37,359 nucleotides of DNA, taken from assembly GCA_048201975.1 (NCBI GenBank), contig DBFBGQ010000151.1, forward strand, positions 1 through 37,359, given 5' to 3'. The position numbers and the translations under genes are program-made. How positions within the stretch are numbered: position 1 is the first letter of the stretch; every line of letters begins with the position of its first letter. The notes under the pieces were generated by a model. That model was not told the DNA's origin and did no database searches. It worked only from the letters and a program-made list of their open reading frames with translations. Positions 16,680 to 26,749 of the stretch are shown in pieces. This DNA is from Egerieenecus sp048201975. GTDB lineage: Bacteria; Bacillota; Clostridia; Christensenellales; Aristaeellaceae.

Positions 16680-16721
16680 CAAGAATCAGAATTCTTGCAG
16701 GTTGTGCTACGTATTCTTGCA
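16680..16721. repeat. Short inverted and direct repeats beside the gene remnants
   Basis: CAAGAAT (16680-16686) and ATTCTTG (16691-16697) form a 7-bp inverted repeat. ATTCTTGCA occurs at 16691-16699 and again at 16713-16721, 22 bp apart. They lie at the edge of the permease remnant; an operator or an insertion scar are both possible. Confidence 0.3.
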
Positions 16722-16840
16722 AGCGTAGGGATTTCATACCTGCAAGGTTAATTTTTCTTTGAAGGCCTCGGCGCGACCAAAGGGCTTTCCGATGGTTTCG
16801 CAATCTCCATTATCGCGGCGTACCGCCGCGGGTTTCGGTG

Positions 16841-16888
16841 AAGAAAGGCGGGCATGCACAGCCGGATGGCCATGCATGCCCGCCTTTT
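16841..16888. terminator. pyrG terminator
   Basis: A 15-bp perfect stem, AAAGGCGGGCATGCA (16844-16858) with TGCATGCCCGCCTTT (16873-16887), lies 66 nt downstream of the pyrG stop. T-rich runs follow on both strands, so it also screens pyrG from the decayed region. Confidence 0.87.
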
Positions 16889-16953
16889 CCTTTGATAGCC
16901 TTCGGAGCCCATGGAAAAGCCCGCTTTTGTGGCAGGCTGAAAGCATGAAGGGT

Positions 16954-18564
16954 TTACTCTTTTTCCTGATGCGCCAGGGCCGCGCCCACGAAATCCCGGA
17001 AAAGGGGATGGGGACGGTTGGGGCGGCTGCGGAGCTCGGGATGGAACTGTACGGCCACAAACCAGGGATGATCGGGAATCTCCACAATCTCCACCAGGTC
17101 GCGCTCGGGGTTTTTGCCCGCTATGCGCATGCCGCCGGCCATGAAGCGCTCCAGGTATTCGTTGTTGAACTCATAGCGGTGGCGGTGGCGCTCCTCCACC
17201 TCGCTGACGCCGTAGGCCCTGTGGCTGAAGGAGCCCGGGAGCAGCGCGCAGCGGTACTTGCCCAGGCGCATGGTGTGGCCCAGGTTTTGCAAATTTTGAT
17301 CCGGCATCAGGTCGATGACGGGATAGGTGGTGTTGGGGTCCACCTCGGTGGTGTTGGCGTCCCGCAGGTCCAGCACGTGACGGGCGAACTCGATCACCGC
17401 CATCTGCATGCCCAGGCAGATGCCCAGGAAGGGAACGCGCTTTTCCCGGGCGTACTGCACGGCGGTCATCTTGCCCTCCAGTCCCCGGGAGCCAAATCCG
17501 CCGGGCACCAGTACGCCGTGGCAGTCCGACAGGTAGCTTTCCACATTCTCCTGGGTCACCGCCTCCGCGGGGATCCACTTGATGTTCACCTTGGCGTGGT
17601 GATGGATGCCGCCGTGGGTCAGAGCCTCCACGATGCTCAGGTAGGCGTCGGGCAGCTCCACATACTTGCCCACCAGGCCGATGGTGGTTTCCCGCTGGGG
17701 GGTGAGCTGGCGCTCCACCATGGCCGCCCACTCGGTGAGATCGCAGCGGGTATCCGTAATGCCCAGCAGCTGGCAGACCAGCTCGTCCAGCCCCTCCTGG
17801 TGCAGCAGCAGCGGCACCTCATAGATGGTGCGGGCGTTGAGGTTCTGGATCACCCGCTCTCCGGGAAGGTTGCAGAACAGGCCGATTTTCGCCCGCACCT
17901 CCCGGGGAATCTCATGCTCGGAGCGGCACACCAGGATGTCCGGGGAAATGCCGATGCCGCCCAGCTCCTTGACGCTGTGCTGGGTGGGCTTGGTTTTCAG
18001 CTCCCCGGCGGCCTTCAGGTAGGGCACCAGGGTCACGTGGATGTACAGGCTGTTTTCGTAGCCCACCTCCGCCCGCATCTGCCGGATAGCCTCCAGGAAG
18101 GGCTGGCTTTCGATGTCCCCCACCGTGCCGCCGATCTCGGTGATCACCACGTCCGGGGCGTTCTGCGTCCGGGACACCGCCAGGATGTTCCGCTTGATCT
18201 CGTTGGTGATGTGCGGAATCACCTGAATGGTCGCGCCCAGGTATTCTCCCCGGCGCTCCCGGTCGATGACCGTTTTGTACACCCGGCCGCTGGTCACGTT
18301 GGCCGCCTGGGTGAGGTTTTCGTCAATAAAGCGCTCGTAATGCCCCAGGTCCAGGTCCGTTTCCGCGCCGTCGTCGGTGACGAACACCTCCCCGTGCTGG
18401 TAGGGATTCATGGTGCCGGGGTCCACGTTGATGTACGGGTCAAACTTCTGGATGGATACGCGCAGACCACGGCACTTGAGCAGCCGCCCCAGGGACGCCG
18501 CCGTGATCCCCTTCCCCAGGGACGATACCACGCCGCCGGTCACAAAAATAAACTTGGTGTGCAT
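16954..18564 (-). CDS. pyrG: CTP synthase
   Basis: Makes CTP from UTP, ATP and glutamine in the cytoplasm, the last step of pyrimidine nucleotide synthesis. 536 residues, the usual length. The N-terminal synthetase domain begins FIFVTGGVVSSLGKGITAASLGRLLK and contains KFDPYINVDPGTMNPYQHGEVFVTDDGAETDLDLGHYERF. The C-terminal class I glutamine amidotransferase domain has its nucleophile in GICLGMQ and the His/Glu pair in QFHPE. The ATG at 18564 is chosen because homology begins right there and AAAGGGG lies 9 nt upstream; the frame is open a little further. It is transcribed alone from its own promoter and ends at a strong hairpin. I see no clear pyrG-type attenuator in the roughly 85-nt leader. 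Confidence 0.98.
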   Translation of the reverse strand: MHTKFIFVTGGVVSSLGKGITAASLGRLLKCRGLRVSIQKFDPYINVDPGTMNPYQHGEVFVTDDGAETDLDLGHYERFIDENLTQAANVTSGRVYKTVIDRERRGEYLGATIQVIPHITNEIKRNILAVSRTQNAPDVVITEIGGTVGDIESQPFLEAIRQMRAEVGYENSLYIHVTLVPYLKAAGELKTKPTQHSVKELGGIGISPDILVCRSEHEIPREVRAKIGLFCNLPGERVIQNLNARTIYEVPLLLHQEGLDELVCQLLGITDTRCDLTEWAAMVERQLTPQRETTIGLVGKYVELPDAYLSIVEALTHGGIHHHAKVNIKWIPAEAVTQENVESYLSDCHGVLVPGGFGSRGLEGKMTAVQYAREKRVPFLGICLGMQMAVIEFARHVLDLRDANTTEVDPNTTYPVIDLMPDQNLQNLGHTMRLGKYRCALLPGSFSHRAYGVSEVEERHRHRYEFNNEYLERFMAGGMRIAGKNPERDLVEIVEIPDHPWFVAVQFHPELRSRPNRPHPLFRDFVGAALAHQEKE

Positions 18565-18653
18565 GCCGTCAAACCCCTTTCGACATCTCAGCCGCCCTGC
18601 GGCCACCCGCCGCATCCTTTCCGGCTATCTTCAAACTTGAATCAGGACGCTTC

Positions 18654-18682
18654 AGTATAGGCGCATCCGGCCGGTTCGTCAA
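18654..18682 (-). promoter_or_regulatory. pyrG promoter
   Basis: TTGACG (18682-18677), a 17-nt spacer and TATACT (18659-18654) on the minus strand, 90 nt before the pyrG ATG. Confidence 0.82.
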
Positions 18683-18774
18683 GGTCATTCCCGAAAAAAA
18701 AACAATGGAAAAGGCAGCCTGCGCATGCCGGCGCCGCCGGCGAGAAATCTTTTCTCTTCCACCGGCGCAAACCC

Positions 18775-18803
18775 TTGTATTTCGGGAAAAGCTGTGGTAT
18801 ACT
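18775..18803 (+). promoter_or_regulatory. Promoter of the rimP-nusA-infB operon
   Basis: TTGTAT (18775-18780), a 17-nt spacer and TATACT (18798-18803). It lies over 300 nt before rimP, which implies a long untranslated leader. Confidence 0.78.
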
Positions 18804-18810
18804 GCCATCG

Positions 18811-19123
18811 TATGATTTTCCATGCGGCGGGGTCTGCCCCTGGGCAGGCGCCTTCCCGCAGGCAGGCGTAGCGCAGTCCGGTATTTGCCGGCAGAGCCTC
18901 ATGAAAGAAGGGTTCACCGTAAAAGAGTGGCATTTGCTCCAGGCCGCCCAGACGCGGCAGGCGGCAAAGACGCGCCCAGCGCCTTCCGCCTGAGGCTCGC
19001 GTTTTTGGCCCTGGCAGGAGCAAGTGAGGGCCACTCTTTTGTGTTGTTTCCACGCGGCGAACCGCGGCCGGCTGCCCGGCCGCAAACCCTTGATAAACCA
19101 TTGTATAGAAGCGGAGATGCATC
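18811..19123 (+). ncRNA. Structured 5' leader of the rimP operon
   Basis: About 310 nt of transcribed leader. An 11-bp perfect long-range stem pairs AAAAGAGTGGC (18921-18931) with GCCACTCTTTT (19030-19040); just inside it TTGCTCC can pair with GGAGCAA, and further in AGGCGG with CCGCCT. The 3' arm runs into a T-rich stretch, so the element could act as an attenuator. A smaller CTGCC/GGCAG hairpin lies near 18833-18846. A 30-codon frame starts at 18901. From memory, similar GAGTGG/CCACTC hairpins precede rimP in other Firmicutes, but I could not check a family model. No tRNA was seen here. Confidence 0.55.
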
Positions 19124-19606
19124 ATGCCCAAAGCGGAACTGACCACCTTCGTCACCCCCAAGTGCCAGGCGCTGGCCCAACGTATGGGCCTGGAGCTGGT
19201 GGACGTTTGCCTGGACCGGGAGAGCGCCGGGAAATACCTGCGCATCTACCTGGACAAGCCCGAGGGGCTGACCCTGGACGATTGCGAAAGCTACCACCGG
19301 GCCATCCAGCCGCAGCTGGAGGCCTACGATTACGACTTTCTGGAGGTTTCCAGCCCCGGGGTGGACCGCCCGCTGAAAACGCCGCGGGATTATGAGCGGC
19401 ACCTGGGCGACGAGGTGGAAGTGAAGCTGTTCAAGGCGGTGGACGGCGCCAAGCTGTACACGGGCGTGCTGGCCGGCCTGGACGAGGACGGGCAGATCCT
19501 GCTGGATACCCCGCAGGGGCGGCGAGCCTTTCCGCGAAAGGCCGCGGCAACCGTTCGCCCGGTGGTGGACATGACCGGCATCGAAAACGTGGACTTGTCC
19601 GAATAA
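19124..19606 (+). CDS. rimP: Ribosome maturation factor RimP
   Basis: Needed for maturation of the 30S ribosomal subunit. 160 residues, typical. The N-terminal domain contains GLELVDVCLDRESAGKYLRIYLDKPEGLTLDDCESYHRAI, and the family hallmark LEVSSPGVDRPLKTPRDYERHLGDEVEVKLF leads into the C-terminal Sm-like domain. A GGAG-type site lies a few bases before the ATG. First gene of the classic Firmicute nusA-infB cluster, 40 nt before nusA, reached by a long structured leader. Confidence 0.97.
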   Translation: MPKAELTTFVTPKCQALAQRMGLELVDVCLDRESAGKYLRIYLDKPEGLTLDDCESYHRAIQPQLEAYDYDFLEVSSPGVDRPLKTPRDYERHLGDEVEVKLFKAVDGAKLYTGVLAGLDEDGQILLDTPQGRRAFPRKAAATVRPVVDMTGIENVDLSE

Positions 19607-19646
19607 GTCCTGCATAATGTATTGAGCGGAAGGCGGTAAAGATAGC

Positions 19647-20858
19647 ATGCGAGCAGTGAAGAACGAGCGCAAGAACGACAAGTCCGAGATTGTCGAGGCA
19701 TTGAAAGCCCTGGCCAAGGAAAAGGATATCAGCGAGGAGCTGCTGTTCAACGCCATTGAAGAGGCGCTGAAGGCGGCCTTTAAGAAGAACCTGGCGAAGT
19801 CGGAGGTGGCGCCCGCCAACCTGTCCGTCACCATGAACCGGGAGACGGGGGTCGCCCACGTCTACGCCCGCAAGCTCATTGTGCCCCAGGTGGAGGAGCC
19901 CTCCAGCCAGATCAGCCTGGAGGACGCCCAGAAGCTGCGCCCGGATTACCAGATGGGCGACATCGCCGAGGTGGACGTGACGCCCACGGGCTTTTTGCGG
20001 GTGGCCGCCCAGACGGCCAAGCAGGTGATCATGCAGCGCATCCGCGAGGCGGAGCGGGGCAAGATCTACGACGAATACATCGAGAAGGAAAGCGAGATCC
20101 TCACGGCCATCGTGCAGCGGGTGGAGCCCAAGGCGGTGTACGTGGAGCTGGGCCGCACCGAAGGCGTGCTGGAGCAGCAGGACATGATCCCCGGCGAGGT
20201 GCTCCACGACGACGACCACATCAAGGTTTACGTGCTGGAGGTGCACCGCTCCGGGCCCGTGGGGCCCCGGGGACCGCAGGTGCGGGTCAGCCGCATCCAT
20301 CCCAACCTGGTCAAGCGCCTGTTTGAGATGGAGGTGCCGGAGATCGCCGGCGGCGTGGTAACCATCAAGTCCATCGCCCGGGAGGCGGGCAGCCGCACCA
20401 AAATGGCCGTCCATTCCTCCGACATGATGATCGACCCCGTGGGCGCCTGCGTGGGCCAGCGGGGCAGCCGGGTGGACCGGGTGGTGGAGGAGCTCAAGGG
20501 CGAGAAGATCGACATCATCAAGTGGAGCGCGGACCCCGCGGAGTTCGTGGCCAACGCCCTGAATCCCGCCCATGTGCTCAGCGTCTTTGTGGCGGAGGGC
20601 GAAAAGGCCTGCCGGGTGGTGGTGCCGGATAACCAGCTTTCCCTGGCCATCGGCAAGGAGGGGCAGAACGCCCGCCTGGCCGCCAAGCTCACCGGCTGGA
20701 AGATCGACATCAAGAGCCAGAGTCAGGCCGCCGCGCTCACCGACATGGTGGACGAGGACGCCGCCCAGGAGCCCGTGCTCCAGCCGGAGGCCATCAGCCC
20801 CTTCGCCGGCCTGGAGGACATGGAACTCCCCGGCCTGGACGAGGACGACACGCTGTAA
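19647..20858 (+). CDS. nusA: Transcription termination/antitermination factor NusA
   Basis: RNA polymerase-binding factor controlling pausing, termination and antitermination. 403 residues: an N-terminal polymerase-binding domain (IVEALKALAKEKDISEELLFNAIEEALKAAFKK), an S1 domain (about 135-200, GDIAEV to YVELGRTEGVL), and two KH domains (VHSSDMMIDPVGACVGQRGSRV and VVVPDNQLSLAIGKEGQNARLAAKLTGWKIDI). It ends with a short acidic tail and lacks the extra C-terminal repeats of E. coli NusA, as usual in Firmicutes. The start at 19647 has no strong ribosome site; a GTG four codons later is an alternative. It is the second gene of the operon. Confidence 0.97.
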   Translation: MRAVKNERKNDKSEIVEALKALAKEKDISEELLFNAIEEALKAAFKKNLAKSEVAPANLSVTMNRETGVAHVYARKLIVPQVEEPSSQISLEDAQKLRPDYQMGDIAEVDVTPTGFLRVAAQTAKQVIMQRIREAERGKIYDEYIEKESEILTAIVQRVEPKAVYVELGRTEGVLEQQDMIPGEVLHDDDHIKVYVLEVHRSGPVGPRGPQVRVSRIHPNLVKRLFEMEVPEIAGGVVTIKSIAREAGSRTKMAVHSSDMMIDPVGACVGQRGSRVDRVVEELKGEKIDIIKWSADPAEFVANALNPAHVLSVFVAEGEKACRVVVPDNQLSLAIGKEGQNARLAAKLTGWKIDIKSQSQAAALTDMVDEDAAQEPVLQPEAISPFAGLEDMELPGLDEDDTL

Positions 20859-20883
20859 AACGTCGCGGAGGGAACGGAAAAGG

Positions 20884-21174
20884 ATGAAGCCCAAGAAAAT
20901 ACCCATGCGCATGTGCGTGGGCTGCCGTGAAATGAAGCCCAAGCGGGAGCTGATCCGCGTGGTGCGCTCCCCGGAGGGGGAGGTCTCCATGGACGCTACG
21001 GGCAAGAAGCCCGGCCGGGGGGCCTACCTGTGCAGGGACGCCGCCTGCCTGGCCAGGGCGCTGAAGCAAAAGCAGCTGGAGCGCCAGCTGGAGGCGCAGC
21101 TGACCCCCCAGGTGGTGGAGCAGCTGCAGCAGACGCTGGCCAGCCTGCCCGCGCCGGAAACGGAGGGCCCATGA
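20884..21174 (+). CDS. rnpM: YlxR/RnpM family RNA-binding protein
   Basis: Small protein of the YlxR (DUF448) family, 96 residues; the B. subtilis member binds the RNase P RNA and has been renamed RnpM. The signature is clear: MRMCVGCREMKPKRELIRVVRSPEG at the start, then KPGRGAYLCRDAACLARALKQKQLERQL. The ATG at 20884 is preceded by GGAGGG and AAAAGG; the reading frame is open well upstream through nusA, but that part is not related. It lies 25 nt after nusA and shares an ATGA overlap with the following L7Ae-like gene. Confidence 0.94.
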   Translation: MKPKKIPMRMCVGCREMKPKRELIRVVRSPEGEVSMDATGKKPGRGAYLCRDAACLARALKQKQLERQLEAQLTPQVVEQLQQTLASLPAPETEGP

Positions 21175-21529
21175 GCCAGGAAAAAGCGCGGGGCATGCTG
21201 GGCCTGTGCGCCCGGGCCGGGCAGCTGGCCTTTGGCGAGGACGGATGCCTGGGCGCTATCCGCACGGGCAAGTGCGGGGTGCTCATCCTGGACCAGGGCG
21301 CGTCCGCCAACGCGCGCAAGCGCTACACGGACGCCTGCCGCACCCACCGGGTGCCGCTGGCCCTGGCCTCGCCCGGGCTGGTGGAACAGTCCACCGGCAA
21401 GCGAGGCCGCATGGCCGCCGCCGTGTACAAGGGCGGCTTTGCAGATCAATTGCGTACCACGCTCGGGGCTCAGGTTCCCGGGCAAACGATAGAAGAAACG
21501 GCAAATAATTGCGGGGGTGCAAGCGTCGA

Positions 21530-21533
<4 letters not shown>
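21171..21533 (+). CDS. ylxQ: YlxQ-like L7Ae-family RNA-binding protein
   Basis: 120-residue protein of the L7Ae/L30e/S12e/Gadd45 fold, probably binding kink-turn RNA. Seen: MLGLCARAGQLAFGEDGCLGAIRTGKCGVLILDQGASANARKRYTDACRTHRVPLAL, the usual GLA.KAGK.. opening with some changes (Cys in place of Ala). The ATG overlaps the rnpM stop (ATGA), and the gene ends in another ATGA overlap with infB, so all three are translationally coupled. The position between ylxR and infB supports the assignment. A C-terminal tail of about 20 residues is less conserved. Confidence 0.9.
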
Positions 21534-24340
<2,807 letters not shown>

Positions 24341-24413
24341 CGCCGTCCCCCTATACCGAGCAATTCCCGGCGGAGACCGGCGCGGACCGGATCGGCGGGC
24401 ATACCGGGCCGGT

Positions 24414-24449
24414 CGGGGAGGAGGCTTGCCATAGCCCCCTCCCCGGTTT
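24414..24449 (+). terminator. Possible attenuating hairpin between infB and rbfA
   Basis: CGGGGAGGAGGC (24414-24425) pairs with GCCCCCTCCCCG (24434-24445) with one A-C mismatch, followed by GTTTCTT. It lies in the unusually long (130-nt) infB-rbfA gap and could be a partial terminator or an mRNA-processing site. Confidence 0.5.
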
Positions 24450-24470
24450 CTTCCCCGGAAAGGAGTATCC

Positions 24471-24857
24471 ATGAGCTATCAGAGAATCGACCGCATCTCC
24501 GAAGAGGTCCGCCGGGAGGTGGACGCCATCATTCGGGAGGAAGTGAACGACCCGCGGGTGTCGGGGACGTTCTCGGTGACCCGCGCGGAGGTCACCCGGG
24601 ACCTTCGCTATGCGAAGATCTACATCAGCATCCTGGAAGAGGACAAGCGGGAGCCCATGATGAAGGCGCTCAAGAGCGCCGCCGGGTTTATCCGCCGGGA
24701 GCTGGGCAAGCGGATGCTCATCCGCTACAGCCCCGAAATGAGCTTTGTGGCCGACGGCAACATCGCCTACGGCGTGCACATCGCAGAAGTGCTGCGCAAA
24801 GCGCAGCAAGCGGAGGAGCGGACGGACCATGGAGATGGAGACGAAAGCGATCAATGA
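24471..24857 (+). CDS. rbfA: Ribosome-binding factor A
   Basis: Binds the 30S subunit during late maturation of 16S rRNA. 128 residues. The KH-like core is clear: RIDRISEEVRREVDAIIREEVNDPRVSGTFSVTRAEVTRDLRYAKIYISIL, then AAGFIRRELGKRMLIRYSPEMSFVADGNIAYGVHI. GGAAAGGAG lies 5 nt before the ATG. It ends in a polar tail that overlaps the next gene by 29 nt, implying coupled translation of the exonuclease. Confidence 0.96.
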   Translation: MSYQRIDRISEEVRREVDAIIREEVNDPRVSGTFSVTRAEVTRDLRYAKIYISILEEDKREPMMKALKSAAGFIRRELGKRMLIRYSPEMSFVADGNIAYGVHIAEVLRKAQQAEERTDHGDGDESDQ

Positions 24858-25842
24858 CCGGGCGGGGCTGCTGGAGGATATCCGCCGGGCGAAAAAGATC
24901 GTGCTTTGCGCCCATGTGAGCCCCGACGGGGACACCCTGGGCAGCTGCCTGGCCCTGCGCCTGGCCCTGGAAAAGCTGGGCAAGCAGGCGCAGGTGGTTT
25001 GCCAGGACGCGGTGCCGGGGTATCTTTCCTTTTTGCCGGGGGCGGAGCAGGTGCGGCGCCCGGACGCCCTGGGGCCGGTGCACCCGGAGCTGGTGCTGTG
25101 CGTGGACGTGTCCGACCAGCGCCGCCTGGGCAGCTGCATCCGCCTGTTTGAGGCGGCCCAGCATACCGCCCAGGTGGACCACCATGGCACCAATCCCTTC
25201 TATGCCCAGCGCAACCTGGTTTCCCCTGCTTCCAGCGCCACGGGCCTGGTGGTCTGGGAGCTGATCAAGCAGCTGGGCGTCGTCATCGATACGGACATCG
25301 CCCGCTGCCTGTACACCGCCGTGAGCACCGATACCGGCAATTTCAGCTTCAACAACACCACCGCCGAGGCTTTCCTGATGATGGGGGAACTGATGCTGCT
25401 GCCTCTGCCCCTGGCAGAGATGAACCGCATGCTCTTCCGGGTGCGGAGCAAGCCGCAGATTCTGCTGCTCAGCCGCGCCCTGGCCAGCCTTCGCTTTTGC
25501 GCCGGGGACCGCATCGCCTACATGGCCCTGAGCTGGCAGGACTTCCTGGACTGCGGCGCCCTGCCCGAGCACGCGGAGGCCATTGTGAACTTCGCCCTGG
25601 ACGTGCACGGCGTGCGCCTGGCCTTCCTGGCCCGGGAGACGGACATGGGCGATGTGAAGCTGAGCATGCGCGCCCTGGCTCCCTGCAAGGTGGACGGCAT
25701 TGCGGCGGACCTGGGCGGCGGCGGCCACGCCATGGCGGCGGGCTGCACCCTGGAAATGCCCCTGGAGCAGGCGGTGGAGCTGGTGCGCGAGCGCATGGAA
25801 CAAGCGCTGCAAGCGGCGCTGGAGCAAGGAGCGGCCCTGTGA
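24829..25842 (+). CDS. nrnA: DHH-family oligoribonuclease / pAp phosphatase NrnA
   Basis: Degrades very short RNA oligomers and, in characterised relatives, dephosphorylates pAp. 337 residues. The N-terminal DHH domain carries CAHVSPDGDTLGSCLAL, CVDVSDQRRLG, VDHHGTNPFY and STDTGNFSF; the C-terminal DHHA1 domain ends GIAADLGGGGHAMAAGCTLEMPLEQA. The ATG at 24829 is preceded by GGAGGAG at 10 nt; ATG at 24835 is an alternative. Its place between rbfA and truB is standard in Firmicutes. It shares a GTGA overlap with truB. Confidence 0.94.
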   Translation: MEMETKAINDRAGLLEDIRRAKKIVLCAHVSPDGDTLGSCLALRLALEKLGKQAQVVCQDAVPGYLSFLPGAEQVRRPDALGPVHPELVLCVDVSDQRRLGSCIRLFEAAQHTAQVDHHGTNPFYAQRNLVSPASSATGLVVWELIKQLGVVIDTDIARCLYTAVSTDTGNFSFNNTTAEAFLMMGELMLLPLPLAEMNRMLFRVRSKPQILLLSRALASLRFCAGDRIAYMALSWQDFLDCGALPEHAEAIVNFALDVHGVRLAFLARETDMGDVKLSMRALAPCKVDGIAADLGGGGHAMAAGCTLEMPLEQAVELVRERMEQALQAALEQGAAL

Positions 25843-26735
25843 ACGGATTTATCAACATCCTCAAGCCCCCGGGCATGACCTCCGCCGCGGTGGTGGCCAC
25901 CCTGCGCCGCCTGTGCGGCGGGGAAAAGGCCGGCCACGCGGGGACACTGGACCCGGAGGCCGCCGGCGTGCTGCCCGTGATGATGGGCCGCGCCGCGCGG
26001 CTTTTTGATTACCTGGTGGACAAGGAAAAGGAATATGTGGCGGAGGTGGCCTTTGGCGCCGCCACGGATACCCAGGACGCCACGGGCCGGGTGATTGCCC
26101 GGGGAGAATGCTATCCCACCCGGGAGCAGATTCAATCGGCGCTGCCGGCCCTCACCGGGGAGATCCGCCAGCGGCCCAGCATGTACAGCGCCATCAAGCG
26201 GGAGGGCACGCCCCTGTACGCCCTGGCCCGCCGGGGCGAAACGGTGGAGGCGCCTGAGCGCACGGTGCTGGTGCGGGAGCTGCGCCTCATGGACGAGACG
26301 GATCGCCATGGCTGGATGCTGCGCATCCGCTGCGGCCGGGGCACCTATGTGCGCTCCATTTGCCACGACCTGGGGGAGCTGGTGGGCTGCCCGGCGCACA
26401 TGCGCTTTCTATTGCGGAGCCGCAGCGGCTTTTTTACCCTGGACAACGCCATGACCCTGGAGGAGGCCGCCGCGGCCGCGGAGGCGGGGGAGCTGGCCCA
26501 GAGGATGATCCCCCTGGACGCGCCCCTGGGGCACATGAAGCTGGCGCGGGTTCCCGGCCGCCTGGCGCGCCCCGCGCAAAACGGCGCCAAGCTGCCCGCC
26601 CGGGCCCTGGACTTTGACGCGCCGCCGGCCCCCGGGGAGGCCGTGCGGGTCTATCTATCGGACGCCTTCTGGGGCATCGGCTGCCTGCAGGGGGATATGC
26701 TGGTCTGGCGGGCGCAGATGCCCCCGGATGCGTAA
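25839..26735 (+). CDS. truB: tRNA pseudouridine-55 synthase
   Basis: Converts uridine 55 in the T-loop of tRNAs to pseudouridine. 298 residues. The N-terminus NGFINILKPPGMTSAAVV is characteristic; the catalytic aspartate is D38 in GHAGTLDPEAAGVLPV. KEYVAEVAFGAATDTQDATGRV, RQRPSMYSAIKREGTPLYALARRGE and RIRCGRGTYVRSICHDLGELVGCPAHMRFLLRSRSGFF are all family blocks. The start is GTG, overlapping the nrnA stop, with AAGGAG 7 nt upstream. ribF follows after 14 nt. Confidence 0.96.
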   Translation: MNGFINILKPPGMTSAAVVATLRRLCGGEKAGHAGTLDPEAAGVLPVMMGRAARLFDYLVDKEKEYVAEVAFGAATDTQDATGRVIARGECYPTREQIQSALPALTGEIRQRPSMYSAIKREGTPLYALARRGETVEAPERTVLVRELRLMDETDRHGWMLRIRCGRGTYVRSICHDLGELVGCPAHMRFLLRSRSGFFTLDNAMTLEEAAAAAEAGELAQRMIPLDAPLGHMKLARVPGRLARPAQNGAKLPARALDFDAPPAPGEAVRVYLSDAFWGIGCLQGDMLVWRAQMPPDA

Positions 26736-26749
26736 GGAGGAACAAGCCG

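Noticed and set aside
18811..19123. A tRNA gene ahead of rimP, as in E. coli
   Set aside because: No T-loop GGTTCGA-type sequence, CCA end or cloverleaf could be found.
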